A stretch of 64,000 nt of DNA, taken from positions 124,001 through 188,000 of the forward strand of contig CAWGSQ010000002.1 in the NCBI GenBank assembly GCA_963825345.1. The letters run 5' to 3'. Each line of letters opens with the position of its first letter. The stretch's first letter is position 1. The translations under genes were made by a program, and so were the position numbers. The DNA comes from JACVRW01 sp963825345. GTDB lineage: Bacteria; Actinomycetota; Thermoleophilia; Solirubrobacterales; Thermoleophilaceae. Under the pieces are notes generated by a model, which was not told the origin of the DNA, searched no databases, and saw only the letters and a list, made by a program, of their open reading frames with translations. Of this stretch, positions 15,742 through 24,346 are shown piece after piece.

Positions 15742-16100
15742 AGCTCGACCACGTTGCCATCGGGGTCGGTCACATAGGCGGCTCGCCCCGCGCCGTCGAA
15801 CGCCAGCTCCTTGACCTCCTCGCCGCGCTCGCGCACGAGTTCCACCGCGCGCTCGTAGTCGGACTCGGCTATGTGCATCGCGAAGTGCACGTGCACCCCG
15901 CCGCGGCCACCGGCGAGCCCAACCTGCGGGCGCCACAGCCCGATCCGCGTGCGATCGCCGGCCATCACCCAGATCGCCTCGCGATCGGGCCAGCGCTCCA
16001 CCACCGGCAGCCCGAGCACGCCGGAGTAGAAGCGCTCCGCCTCCTCCAGGTCCACCACCTCGAGCACCAGCTCGGAGACCCCGGTGACCGGGACGCTCAC
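15708..16100 (-). CDS. VOC/glyoxalase-fold protein (second of a tandem pair)
   Basis: This 130-residue protein is read from GTG 16100, whose GTGA overlaps the stop of the preceding VOC gene. Two beta-alpha-beta-beta-beta modules are visible: VSELVLEVVDLEEAERFYSGVLGLPVV and HVHFAMHIAESDYERAVELV, closing with AYVTDPDGNVVELWTWD. The final Glu of VVEL and the His of VHVHF are typical metal-ligand positions. Family members include glyoxalases, ring-cleaving dioxygenases and antibiotic-binding proteins; no substrate can be chosen. Confidence 0.82.
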   Translation of the reverse strand: MSVPVTGVSELVLEVVDLEEAERFYSGVLGLPVVERWPDREAIWVMAGDRTRIGLWRPQVGLAGGRGGVHVHFAMHIAESDYERAVELVRERGEEVKELAFDGAGRAAYVTDPDGNVVELWTWDVSEHLG

Positions 16101-16450
16101 ATGCCCTCCGCGGGTTCCCACAGCTCGAAGCGGTTGCCCTCGGGATCAACAGCCCAGCCGAAGCGGCCAATGCCCTCCTGGTCCTGAGTCTCCTCATCCA
16201 CCTCGGCCCCGGCCGCGCGCAGACGCTCGAGCACGCCGTCGAGCGAGGCCACCCGGAAGTTGACCATGAAGCCCTGGCCCGACGGCCCGAAATAGTCGGT
16301 GTCGGCCTGGAAGATCCCGAAGACGAGACCATCGGAGCGCATCAGCTCCTCATTCGGAATGCCGAGCGTCTCCTCGTACCAGGCCTTCAGCGCATCGGGA
16401 TCGCGGGCTCGGAAGAAGACGCCCCCGACGCCCGTCACGCCATCACTCAT
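16097..16450 (-). CDS. VOC/glyoxalase-fold protein (first of a tandem pair)
   Basis: This 117-residue protein starts at ATG 16450 and overlaps the FtsX-type permease gene end by 8 bases. It has the paired motif VGGVFFRARDPDALKAWYEETLGIP and GRFGWAVDPEGNRFELWEP, typical of CFC/glyoxalase-like VOC proteins. It is translationally coupled on both sides, placing two VOC proteins and a secreted peptidase-like protein in the same transcript as an ABC exporter. The order is conserved enough to look operonic, but the functional link is not evident. Confidence 0.85.
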   Translation of the reverse strand: MSDGVTGVGGVFFRARDPDALKAWYEETLGIPNEELMRSDGLVFGIFQADTDYFGPSGQGFMVNFRVASLDGVLERLRAAGAEVDEETQDQEGIGRFGWAVDPEGNRFELWEPAEGM

Positions 16451-18995
16451 ACGCCAGCGCCCTCAGCACGTCGAGCCGCGACGCCCGCCGCGCCGGCCCG
16501 ATCGCCGCCACCACGCCCGCAAGGGCCGCCAGCACGAGCAGGATCAGCAGCGTGGCGACCGGATACGAGAGCTTGAAGCCCTCGTCGGCCAGCGGCCGCG
16601 ACACGAGCACGGCGAAGATCACGCCGAGCACGGTGCCGAGAATGGCGCCGATCAACGCGGTGATCACCGCCTCGTATCGCACCATCGTGCGGACCTGCCG
16701 GCGCGACATCCCCACCGCGCGCAGCATCCCGAGCTCGCGCGTGCGCTCGTGGATCGACAGGGCGAGCGTGTTCACGATGCCGAACAGCGACACGATCACA
16801 GCCAGCGACAGCAGGGCGTACACGAGCCCGAGCAGTGAGTTCACCTGCGCCTCCTGCTGGTCCTTCAACTGGCTCTGGTTCTGGACCTCGACCGTCGGGA
16901 AGGCGTCCTTCAGCGTGGCGTCCATCTCGTCCTGCACCTGCTTCGGTGACGCATCCGGCGCGAGCCGCGCCAGGGCGAGGCTCGGCTGGAGCCGGCCGAA
17001 CTGGCGCGTGGCTCGCTCGTCCACGATCGCCTTTCCGAGCAGGTCGAGCTCGCCCTCCACGGTGCCGACCACCCTGAACGTGGCCGTTCGCTCGAGCGGC
17101 GTGCGCAGGCGCAGCGTGTCGCCCACCTCGAGCCCCTGATCGCGAGCGAAGTTCTCGTCCACGATCGCGTCGCGCGGCCCGAGTCCGGTGAGCACCGCCG
17201 GGTTGCCGCTCGTGAACGTGAGCGCCAGCACCGAGCCGAGCGTGGCCGGGTCGACCGCCGCCACGCGCACGTTCTGGCCGCCGTTCGGCAGCGCGCCGGT
17301 GGCGTAGGTGATCGACGACACGGTGTCCACGCCGTCGGTCTCGCCCGCCCGCCTGACGGCCTCGCGGGGGATCGGCGAGAAGCCGTCGCTGTTCTGGAGC
17401 ACGATCTCACCGCGGAAGCTCTCGTCGATCGTCTTGGCCACCGACGACTTCAGCCCCGCGGCGAAGATGGTCACGAACACCACGAGCGCCAGGCCGATCA
17501 TGAGCGCCGCGGCCGTGGTGGCCGTGCGCCCCGGCTTGCGCATCGCGTTCTCGCGGGCGAGCCGGCCGGTGAGGCCGCGCAGGCGCTCGAGCGGGCGACC
17601 CGTGAGCGATGCCAGCGGGCGCACGAGACGCGGCGAGAACAGCGACACGCCGAACAGCATCAGCGCCGCCCCGCCGCCGAGCAGCCCGGCGGCGCTCCCG
17701 GAGTCCTCGATGCCGCCGAACAGGCCGATCAGCATCATCGCCAGTCCGGCGAAGCCGACCACGAGCGCGATGACCGTGACTGCGCGGCTGCGCGGCTTCG
17801 TGTCCTGGAGCTCCGACTCGCGCAGCGCCGCCATCGGCGTGACGTGCGTGGCCTTCAGAGCCGGCACGAGCGCCGCGACGAGCGTGACCACCACGCCCAC
17901 GATCAGCGACACGATCACCGTCCGCAGCGTCACGACGGTGCCGGTGTTCGGCAGGTCGATCCCCACCGCCTTGAACAGCTCGTTGATGCCGAAGGCGAAG
18001 CCCACGCCGCCGACGAGCCCTGCCGCCGCCCCGAGCAGCCCGAGCACGAGCGCCTCCAGCCCGACGGTGGCGAGCAGCTGCGGGCGTGAGGCGCCGAGCG
18101 TGCGCAGCATGCCGAACTCGCGCGTGCGCTGGGCGACCGTGATCGAGAACGTGTTGAAGATCTGGAACGCGCCCACGAACAGCGACACCCCGGCGAAAAC
18201 GAGCAGCGCGATCCGCAGGAACTTCAGGTTGTCCGCGATGTCGTCCGTCTGGCGCTGGGCCGCCTCCTCGCCGGTCTCCACCTGCACCTGCTGGGGCATC
18301 ACGCGAGCGATCCGGTCGCGCAGCTCCTCAGCGCTCACCCCGTCCTCGGCCGCCACCGAGATCTGGTCGAACTGGCCCTCGCGGTCGGTGATCCGCTGAG
18401 CCTCGGGCAGGACCACCTCGGCAATGCCTGCGCCCCCGAAGCTCGTGTCGCCGAGCTTCGTCAGGCCCACGACCTCGTACGACTTCGCCTCGTGGGTGCC
18501 GGCCAGGCGCACCGTGCCGCCCACCTTGAGGTCGCCGGTGTCCGCGGTCTGCGTGTCGATCGACGCCTCCGTCGCGTTCCGGGGCTTGCGGCCCTCGACG
18601 TAGTCGAGCGTCTCGAAGCGGTCCGGTAACAGCGAGGCGATGAAGTTCGGGGCGAAGCTGTTGCCGATCGGGTCGCCCTTGCTGTCCACGAAGCGGCCGA
18701 CGGCGAAGACGGAGCCGGCGGCGGTCTCCACGCCGTCAACCTTGCGAACGCGGTCGATCAGGCGAGCCGGGAATCCGGGCGGGGTGGCGTCATCGGTCTG
18801 GATGTCCTGGCGCGTCGTGACCGCGACGTCCGTGCCCTTGAGCGACTCACTGAAGATGTCGCTGAAGGACTGGTTGATCGTGTCCGTGAGCACGTACGTG
18901 CCCGCCACCAGCGCCACCCCGAGGAAGATCGCGAGCCAGGTGCTGAGGGCCCGCAGCTTGCGGGCCGCTATCCCGCGCAGCGCGACCTTGGTCAC
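16443..18995 (-). CDS. ABC transporter permease, FtsX/MacB family (duplicated)
   Basis: This 850-residue protein starts at GTG 18995, overlapping the ATPase stop by 4 bases. It has an N-terminal helix (ALSTWLAIFLGVALVAGTYVL), a large extracytoplasmic MacB-PCD-like domain (about 40-270), and three FtsX helices near 285-400 with the QRTREFGMLRTLGASRPQ coupling helix. A second half repeats the plan: a helix near 500, an external domain, and terminal helices with HERTRELGMLRAVGMSRRQ. Two tandem FtsX units in one chain are usual for actinobacterial lipoprotein or peptide exporters. With the adjacent ATPase it makes a complete exporter. Confidence 0.92.
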   Translation of the reverse strand: MTKVALRGIAARKLRALSTWLAIFLGVALVAGTYVLTDTINQSFSDIFSESLKGTDVAVTTRQDIQTDDATPPGFPARLIDRVRKVDGVETAAGSVFAVGRFVDSKGDPIGNSFAPNFIASLLPDRFETLDYVEGRKPRNATEASIDTQTADTGDLKVGGTVRLAGTHEAKSYEVVGLTKLGDTSFGGAGIAEVVLPEAQRITDREGQFDQISVAAEDGVSAEELRDRIARVMPQQVQVETGEEAAQRQTDDIADNLKFLRIALLVFAGVSLFVGAFQIFNTFSITVAQRTREFGMLRTLGASRPQLLATVGLEALVLGLLGAAAGLVGGVGFAFGINELFKAVGIDLPNTGTVVTLRTVIVSLIVGVVVTLVAALVPALKATHVTPMAALRESELQDTKPRSRAVTVIALVVGFAGLAMMLIGLFGGIEDSGSAAGLLGGGAALMLFGVSLFSPRLVRPLASLTGRPLERLRGLTGRLARENAMRKPGRTATTAAALMIGLALVVFVTIFAAGLKSSVAKTIDESFRGEIVLQNSDGFSPIPREAVRRAGETDGVDTVSSITYATGALPNGGQNVRVAAVDPATLGSVLALTFTSGNPAVLTGLGPRDAIVDENFARDQGLEVGDTLRLRTPLERTATFRVVGTVEGELDLLGKAIVDERATRQFGRLQPSLALARLAPDASPKQVQDEMDATLKDAFPTVEVQNQSQLKDQQEAQVNSLLGLVYALLSLAVIVSLFGIVNTLALSIHERTRELGMLRAVGMSRRQVRTMVRYEAVITALIGAILGTVLGVIFAVLVSRPLADEGFKLSYPVATLLILLVLAALAGVVAAIGPARRASRLDVLRALAYE

Positions 18996-19714
18996 GCCAC
19001 GTCCTTCATCAGCTCGATTACCTCCTCGGCGGTGCCGGCCTCGCCGTCGTGCACCACGAGACCGTCGCGCAGCACCACGAGCCGGTCGGCATACGAGGCG
19101 GCCTCCGGGTCGTGCGTGACCATCACGACGCTCTGGCCGAACTCGTCCACGGCCGTGCGCAGCAGCCGCAGCACCTCCTCGCTCGACTTCGAGTCGAGGT
19201 TGCCCGTGGGCTCGTCCGCGAACACCACGGCCGGGCGCGACGCCAGCGCGCGCGCTACCGCCACCCGCTGCTGCTGGCCACCCGAGAGCTCGGCCGGCCG
19301 ATGCGTGAGCCGGTCGCGCAGCCCGACGGTGTCGATCAGGCGGTCGAACCACTCGGAGTCCGGCTTGCGGCCGGCGATCGACAGCGGCAGCAGCACGTTC
19401 TCCTCGGCCGTCAGAACCGGGATCAGGTTGAAGAACTGGAACACGAAGCCGAGCTTGTCGCGACGCAGGCGCGTGAGCTCAGCGTCGTCGAGGCCGCTGA
19501 TCTCGTCGCCGTCGAGCGTGACGCTCCCGGAGGTCGGCCGGTCGAGCCCCGCGAGGATGTGCATGAGCGTGGACTTCCCCGAGCCGGACGGCCCCATGAT
19601 GGCGCTGAAGCGCCCGCGCTCGAAACCCACGGTCACGCCGGCCAGCGCATTCACGGCGGCGTCGCCCTCTCCATAGCGGCGGCGGACATCCACCGCGGTG
19701 ACGATCGAATCCAT
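18992..19714 (-). CDS. ABC transporter ATP-binding protein, MacB/LolD family
   Basis: This 240-residue ATPase starts at ATG 19714. It has Walker A GPSGSGKSTL, a Q-loop in FVFQFFNLIPVLTAEENV, signature LSGGQQQRVAVARAL, Walker B VVFADEPTGNLD with the family-typical GNLDSKS, and H-loop VTHDPEA. The LolD/MacB subclass works with FtsX-type permeases in mechanotransmission export. Only 26 bases separate its start from the divergent methyltransferase start. Confidence 0.95.
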   Translation of the reverse strand: MDSIVTAVDVRRRYGEGDAAVNALAGVTVGFERGRFSAIMGPSGSGKSTLMHILAGLDRPTSGSVTLDGDEISGLDDAELTRLRRDKLGFVFQFFNLIPVLTAEENVLLPLSIAGRKPDSEWFDRLIDTVGLRDRLTHRPAELSGGQQQRVAVARALASRPAVVFADEPTGNLDSKSSEEVLRLLRTAVDEFGQSVVMVTHDPEAASYADRLVVLRDGLVVHDGEAGTAEEVIELMKDVA

Positions 19715-19740
19715 GCCTGCAGGTTGGCATAGTGCTCCGC

Positions 19741-20511
19741 ATGGATCCGAGGACGATGTGGGGCTCGGGCAACTACGCCGCCGTGGCCGAGAAGATCTCC
19801 GAGGCCGGCGAGCTCGTGATCGAGCGCTCTGGCCTGGAGCCGGGCATGGACCTGCTCGACATCGCCTGCGGAACCGGTAACGCCACGATCCCCGCGGCGC
19901 GAGCGGGCGCCCGCGCGACCGGCCTCGACTTCTCGGCCGAGCTGCTCGCAATTGCACGCGAGCGCGGCAGCGACGCGATGGTCGAGGTCGAATGGATCGA
20001 GGGCGACGCGCAGGAGCTGCCCTTCGACGACGCCAGCTTCGATCGCGTGATCTCGACCTTCGGGCACATGTTCGCGCCCGACCACAGGCGCACGGCCGAC
20101 GAGATGCTGCGCGTGTGCCGCCCAGGAGGCACGATCGCCGTCGCGTGCTGGACGCCCGAGGGCGCGATCGGGCGGATGTTCCGCACCGTCGCCGAGCTGG
20201 TCCCGCCGCCGCCTGGCGGCACGCCGCCGATCCTCTGGGGAACCGAGGAGCACCAGCGCGAGCTGCTCGGCCAGGGGGAGTTCGATCAGCACGAGATCGA
20301 GTGGGAGGACGAGTCGGTCGAGTCCTACGCCCAGTTCATGCTCGAGAGCTTCGGGCCGCTGCTGAACGCGCGCGAGCTGCTGGCCGAGCGGGAGGGCGAG
20401 CTGGACGAGGGCTTCAGGGCGTTCCTGGCCCGCGAGAATCTGAACGACGACGGCACCCTGCGCTTCAGCGGCGAGTACCTGCTGGGCGTGGTCTCGAAGC
20501 CCGGCGGCTAG
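19741..20511 (+). CDS. Class I SAM-dependent methyltransferase
   Basis: This protein is 256 residues from ATG 19741 (GTG 19732 is an alternative). The Rossmann methyltransferase motifs are DLLDIACGTGNATIPAA (motif I), ATGLDFSAELLAIA (acidic end of strand 2), EWIEGDAQELPFDDASFDRVIS (motif II/III) and RVCRPGGTIAVACW. The UbiE/ArsM-like layout acts on small molecules. The C-terminal part (about 150-256) is the substrate-binding cap. It is divergent from the ABC exporter operon and convergent, with a 4-base overlap, with mreB. Confidence 0.88.
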   Translation: MDPRTMWGSGNYAAVAEKISEAGELVIERSGLEPGMDLLDIACGTGNATIPAARAGARATGLDFSAELLAIARERGSDAMVEVEWIEGDAQELPFDDASFDRVISTFGHMFAPDHRRTADEMLRVCRPGGTIAVACWTPEGAIGRMFRTVAELVPPPPGGTPPILWGTEEHQRELLGQGEFDQHEIEWEDESVESYAQFMLESFGPLLNARELLAEREGELDEGFRAFLARENLNDDGTLRFSGEYLLGVVSKPGG

Positions 20512-20520
20512 ATAGCCGCC
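20503..20520. terminator. Hairpin holding both stop codons of convergent methyltransferase and mreB
   Basis: GGCGGCTA-GA-TAGCCGCC is a perfect inverted repeat containing the stop codons of both convergent genes. It would act on either transcript as a U-less hairpin. Confidence 0.4.
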
Positions 20521-21560
20521 CGCTCCAGTACCTCGATCTCCTCGATCGCCCGCCCCGCGCCAAGCGCCACGCATGTAAGAGGGTTGTCGGCGAGCCTGAC
20601 GGGCACGCCGGTCTCGGCCTCGAGCCGCTCGCGGAACCCGCGCAGCATCGCCCCGCCGCCGGCCATGAGGATGCCGTGGCGGGTGAGGTCGGCGGCCAGC
20701 TCGGGCGGCGTGTTCTCGAGGGCGTCCTTCACCGAGTCGATGATCTCCACGGCCAGCGGCTCGAGCGCGTCGCGCATCTCGGCGCTGTTGATGGCCGCCT
20801 CGCGCGGCAGCCCGCTCACCGGATCGCGGCCCCGCACCTCGGTGCCGCCCTCGGTCTCGTCCGGCGCAACGCCCCCCACCTCGAGCTTCACGGCCTCTGA
20901 GGTGGTCTCGCCGATGGCGAGCCTGTGGTGGCGGCGGATCCAGCCGGCCACGGCGTCGTCGAAGTCATAGCCGCCCACCCGCAACGAGCGCGAGACCACG
21001 ATCCCGCCCAGCGAGATCACCGCCACCTCGCTCGTGCCGCCGCCGATGTCCACCACCACGTTGGCCATTGGCTCCTCGATCGGCAGCTCGGCACCTATGG
21101 CCGCGGCCATCGGCTCCTCGATCAGCTGCACCGAGCGGGCTCCGGCGCCAAGGCACGCCTCCACGAGCGCGCGCCGCTCCACGTCGGTGATGCCCGACGG
21201 CGCGCACATCACGAGGCGCGGGTGCGCGAAGCGGCTCTTGTGCACGCGCCCGATGAAATGGCGCAGCATCGCCTCGGTGACCTCGAAGTCCGTGATCACG
21301 CCGTGGCGCAGCGGCCGGACCGCCGAGATCGCAGCCGGTGTGCGCCCGATCATGCGCTGGGCCTCCTCGCCGACCGCGTGCACCTCATCGGTGCGAGTGT
21401 CCACGGCGACCACCGACGGCTCCGATACCTGGATGCCCTCGCCGCGCACGTAGACGAGCGTGTTGGCGGTGCCGAGGTCGATGGCCATGTCGCGCCCGCC
21501 GATGCGCATGCGCCGCCTGCGTCGGACGACGCCGCGATGTGAGATCGGCCCGCCGCTCAT
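20508..21560 (-). CDS. mreB: MreB-family actin-like protein
   Basis: This 350-residue protein starts at ATG 21560, whose ATGA overlaps the stop of the response regulator. After a basic tail (RRRRRMRIGGRD) the actin-like core begins: MAIDLGTANTLVYV (phosphate-1), VVVDIGGGTSEVAVISLGG (phosphate-2), GILMAGGGAMLRGF (adenosine motif) and EEPMAAAIGAELPI. It is not followed by mreC or mreD. Instead it ends a two-component-system operon, which is unusual for the canonical cell-shape gene. It may be a second, specialised MreB/Mbl paralogue; a canonical copy elsewhere in the genome cannot be assessed. Confidence 0.93.
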   Translation of the reverse strand: MSGGPISHRGVVRRRRRMRIGGRDMAIDLGTANTLVYVRGEGIQVSEPSVVAVDTRTDEVHAVGEEAQRMIGRTPAAISAVRPLRHGVITDFEVTEAMLRHFIGRVHKSRFAHPRLVMCAPSGITDVERRALVEACLGAGARSVQLIEEPMAAAIGAELPIEEPMANVVVDIGGGTSEVAVISLGGIVVSRSLRVGGYDFDDAVAGWIRRHHRLAIGETTSEAVKLEVGGVAPDETEGGTEVRGRDPVSGLPREAAINSAEMRDALEPLAVEIIDSVKDALENTPPELAADLTRHGILMAGGGAMLRGFRERLEAETGVPVRLADNPLTCVALGAGRAIEEIEVLERAAI

Positions 21561-22201
21561 GCGCGCAGGAACGCCAGGACCGCCAGCACGCGCCGGTGGT
21601 CCTCGGGGGCGGGGGGAAGCCCGAGCTTGCCGAAGATGCTCGTCACGTGCTTCTCGACGGCGCGCTCGGTGACCGTCATCTGCGTTGCGATCGCGTTGTT
21701 CGAGCGTCCCTCGGCCATCAGCTCCATCACCTCGCGCTCGCGCGGGGTGAGCTCGGCGAGCGGGTCGTCGCGGCGCGCGCGGCCCACGAGCTGGGCCACC
21801 ACCTCCGGGTCGAGCGCCGAGCCGCCCTCGGCCACGCGCATCACCGACTCCACGAAGCGATCCACGTCCGCCACGCGGTCCTTGAGCAGGTAGCCCACGC
21901 CGCCGGCGGAGTCGCCCACGAGGTCGAGGGCGTACCCCTCCTCCACGTACTGGGAGAGGACGAGCACCCCGGTTTGGGGATGCGAGGCCCGGATCTCGAG
22001 CGCGGCCCGCAGGCCGTCGTCTGTGTTCGTCGGGGGCATTCGTATGTCCACCACTGCAACGTCGGGCTTGTGGGCGTTCACCTTACGGATCAGGTCCTCG
22101 GCGTCGCCCGCCTGGGCCACCACGTCGAAGCCCTTCTCCTCCAGCAGCCGCACAACGCCCTCGCGCAGCAGCACCGAGTCGTCGGCCACAACTACCCGCA
22201 T
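21557..22201 (-). CDS. NarL/LuxR-family response regulator
   Basis: This 214-residue protein starts at ATG 22201 and overlaps the kinase gene by 10 bases. The receiver domain has acidic pair DD7-8, phosphoacceptor Asp52 in VAVVDIRMPP, Ser/Thr near 82 (VLVLSQY) and Lys near 107 (YLLKDRV). A GerE-type helix-turn-helix follows (LTPREREVMELMAEGRSNNAIATQM, then TERAVEKHVTSIFGKLGL). Its partner is almost certainly the coupled histidine kinase. Because mreB follows in the same operon, the circuit may sense or control envelope growth. Confidence 0.95.
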   Translation of the reverse strand: MRVVVADDSVLLREGVVRLLEEKGFDVVAQAGDAEDLIRKVNAHKPDVAVVDIRMPPTNTDDGLRAALEIRASHPQTGVLVLSQYVEEGYALDLVGDSAGGVGYLLKDRVADVDRFVESVMRVAEGGSALDPEVVAQLVGRARRDDPLAELTPREREVMELMAEGRSNNAIATQMTVTERAVEKHVTSIFGKLGLPPAPEDHRRVLAVLAFLRA

Positions 22202-23943
22202 GGAATCCTCGCCGTGATCGTGGTTCCGTGTCCCTGCGGCGACTCCACGTCGAGCCGGCCCTCGAGCACCGCGAGGCGATCGGCGAGGCCGCTCAGGCCC
22301 GTGCCGCGCCCGGGGTCGGCGCCGCCAATGCCGTCGTCGGCCACCTCCACGACCACGCGGCCGTTGTGGCGCTCAACCTGCACGGTCGCGTGCGTGGCCT
22401 CCGAGTACTTCGCCACGTTCGTGAGCGCCTCGGCCACCACGAAGTAGGCGGCCAGCTCCACCGCCTCGGGCAGGCGCTCGTCCGGCAGCTCCCCGAGCTC
22501 CACCGGCACGGGTGCCCGGTTCGCGAGCGTCGCGAGGGCCGTGGCGAGGCCGCGGTCGGTGAGCACCGCCGGGTGGATTCCGCGCGCCAGCTCGCGCAGC
22601 TCCTCGAGCGCGGAGTCGAGCTCCGTTCCGGCGGTTTCGAGCAGCTGCTCGGCGGCCAGTGGGTCCTCGTTCAGCTTGGAGCGCGCAAGCCTGATGTTGA
22701 GCGCCATGGAGACGAGGCGCTGCTGGGCCCCGTCATGCAAATCGCGCTCGAGGCGGCGGCGCTCCTCCAGGCCGATCCGGAGCATGCGCTCGCGCGATCC
22801 GCGCAGCTCACCGATCTTCGCGCGCAGCTCGGCATCGAGTCGCTCGTTGTCGAGCGCCAGCGCCGCGGCCGCACCCGCCGCCTCCACGTGCCCGCGCATC
22901 TGCGGGAGCGTCGGGTCGTGCACGATCGCCGCCACGCATTCGCCGTCGCGCTCAACCTTCGTGACAGCGCGTGAGGGGTCGTCCTCCGGCAGGTCGTAGT
23001 CGCGCCCGCGCGCGTCCACGTAGCGCCCCCGCTCCGGGAGCCAGAAGACGAGCTCCAGCGACGGGTCCTCGAGCGCATCGGCGAGCGCGTCACGCACGTG
23101 GCCGGGGCGCGGCGTCGCGCTGAGCTTCGTCATCAGCTCGCCGACCGCGCCGCCCTGCGCCATACGGGCGTGCACGAACGAAGCGAGGAACAGGTACGGC
23201 ACGAGCGCGAGCGGAATGACCGAAAGGAGGAACAGGACGTCGACGGCGGCTCCCTCGGAGCCCGCCGTCTGCACGGCGAGCTGGCCGATCACGGCGATCA
23301 TCAACGCGACGCCCGCGGCGTACACCGGCGCGTAGAGGCGGCGCTCGGGACGGGTGGCGCGGCGCCAGCGCCGGATCAGGCTGATCATCACGGCCGCCAG
23401 CACGCCGATCCCGACCAGGTTCACGAGGGCGCTCCAGATGCCCACGATCGACTCGTTGTGCTCGATCAGGATCGCGTTGTCCGGGCACCCGTCGCAGCCG
23501 TCTCTCGCCGGATCCAGGAACAGGTACATCGGAACGAGCCCGATTGTCACGAGCACGTAGCCGACGGTCACGATGCGGCGGTCGCCGCGTGAGAGCCCGC
23601 GGCCGTACGGCGCCGCGAGCAGCATGTGGAGGGCCGTGACGATGTAGATCGAGCTGACGAGCGCGCCGGCGGTGAATAGAACCGAGAGGTTCGACGCTGA
23701 GACCAGCCCCAGCAGCCACGCGAAGCCCGTGGCCACCATCAGCGACCCGACACTGTTGTTCGGCCGGCGGTCCCAGGCGAACAGGCCGGTCCCGATGAAG
23801 CCCCAGCCCACGATCAGCGCCACGGCGGCGGTGGCGCCGCGCAGGTCGACGTGGTCGCTCGTGGCGATCAGTGCGACGACAATCCCGCCGAGAATCGCCC
23901 CGGCTCCGGCCAGCCCCCAGAGCGCCCGCCGCAGCGACGTCAG
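22192..23943 (-). CDS. NarL-partner sensor histidine kinase (HisKA_3), CTG start proposed
   Basis: The frame is open to a CTG at 23943 that overlaps the preceding regulator stop as CTGA and has GGAGG upstream, giving 583 residues. GTG 23823 would give 543 but would remove the first membrane helix (ALWGLAGAGAILGGIVVALIA). Six to eight helices fill residues 1-250, followed by a GAF-like linker and the dimerisation/phosphoacceptor helix RRRLERDLHDGAQQRLVSMAL (His in DLHDG), then an HATPase with N-box ALTNVAKYS and G-box DDGIGGADPGRGTGLSG. It is a membrane sensor; the signal is unknown. Confidence 0.88.
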   Translation of the reverse strand: MTSLRRALWGLAGAGAILGGIVVALIATSDHVDLRGATAAVALIVGWGFIGTGLFAWDRRPNNSVGSLMVATGFAWLLGLVSASNLSVLFTAGALVSSIYIVTALHMLLAAPYGRGLSRGDRRIVTVGYVLVTIGLVPMYLFLDPARDGCDGCPDNAILIEHNESIVGIWSALVNLVGIGVLAAVMISLIRRWRRATRPERRLYAPVYAAGVALMIAVIGQLAVQTAGSEGAAVDVLFLLSVIPLALVPYLFLASFVHARMAQGGAVGELMTKLSATPRPGHVRDALADALEDPSLELVFWLPERGRYVDARGRDYDLPEDDPSRAVTKVERDGECVAAIVHDPTLPQMRGHVEAAGAAAALALDNERLDAELRAKIGELRGSRERMLRIGLEERRRLERDLHDGAQQRLVSMALNIRLARSKLNEDPLAAEQLLETAGTELDSALEELRELARGIHPAVLTDRGLATALATLANRAPVPVELGELPDERLPEAVELAAYFVVAEALTNVAKYSEATHATVQVERHNGRVVVEVADDGIGGADPGRGTGLSGLADRLAVLEGRLDVESPQGHGTTITARIPCG

Positions 23944-24290
23944 AGCAGTGCCTCCAGCGCAGCGCCGGAGAGCTCAGCCTTTGGAATGAAACCGCGCACA
24001 GGACAACGCTCGCGCACCAGGCCCAGGTCCGCAAGGTCTCGGCTCGAAGTGAGCACGATCGCCGGGCCGGATCCGTTCTCCGAGAGCCGGGCGGCCACCT
24101 CGAGCCCGTCGATATCGGGGAGCTGCACGTCGAGCAGCACAACGTCCGGGCTCAGCTCCTCGACAGCGCGCAATGCGGAGCGCCCATCCTCGGCCTCGCC
24201 GATCACGTCGAAGCCCTCGGACTCGAGCAGCATGCGGGCGCTCGCCCGGAAGCTCGGGTGATCGTCGACGATGAGGATGGTCCTGGTCAT
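23940..24290 (-). CDS. Receiver-only response regulator (CheY-like)
   Basis: This 116-residue single receiver domain starts at ATG 24290 (MTRTILIVDDHPSFRAS). It has an acidic pair at 9-10, phosphoacceptor Asp54 in VVLLDVQLPDIDG, Thr/Ser in AIVLTSSRD and Lys near 107 (GFIPKAEL). No output domain follows: the ORF stops at 23940 where the kinase begins. It may feed or compete for phosphate with the kinase and NarL-type regulator in the same operon. A palindrome lies across its start codon. Confidence 0.9.
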   Translation of the reverse strand: MTRTILIVDDHPSFRASARMLLESEGFDVIGEAEDGRSALRAVEELSPDVVLLDVQLPDIDGLEVAARLSENGSGPAIVLTSSRDLADLGLVRERCPVRGFIPKAELSGAALEALL

Positions 24291-24302
24291 TGCAAGTGCA
24301 AT
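24289..24302. promoter_or_regulatory. Palindrome across the first operon start codon (two-component/mreB operon)
   Basis: ATTGCA-AG-TGCAAT is a perfect 14-base inverted repeat starting at the ATG of the receiver gene and lying in the divergent spacer with the acetyltransferase. A regulator bound here would block the whole operon. The site is inferred from symmetry and location only. Confidence 0.3.
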
Positions 24303-24346
24303 TGTGGCGGCGCGGGGCCCGTCTTCCAATACGGATAGCCGCACCT

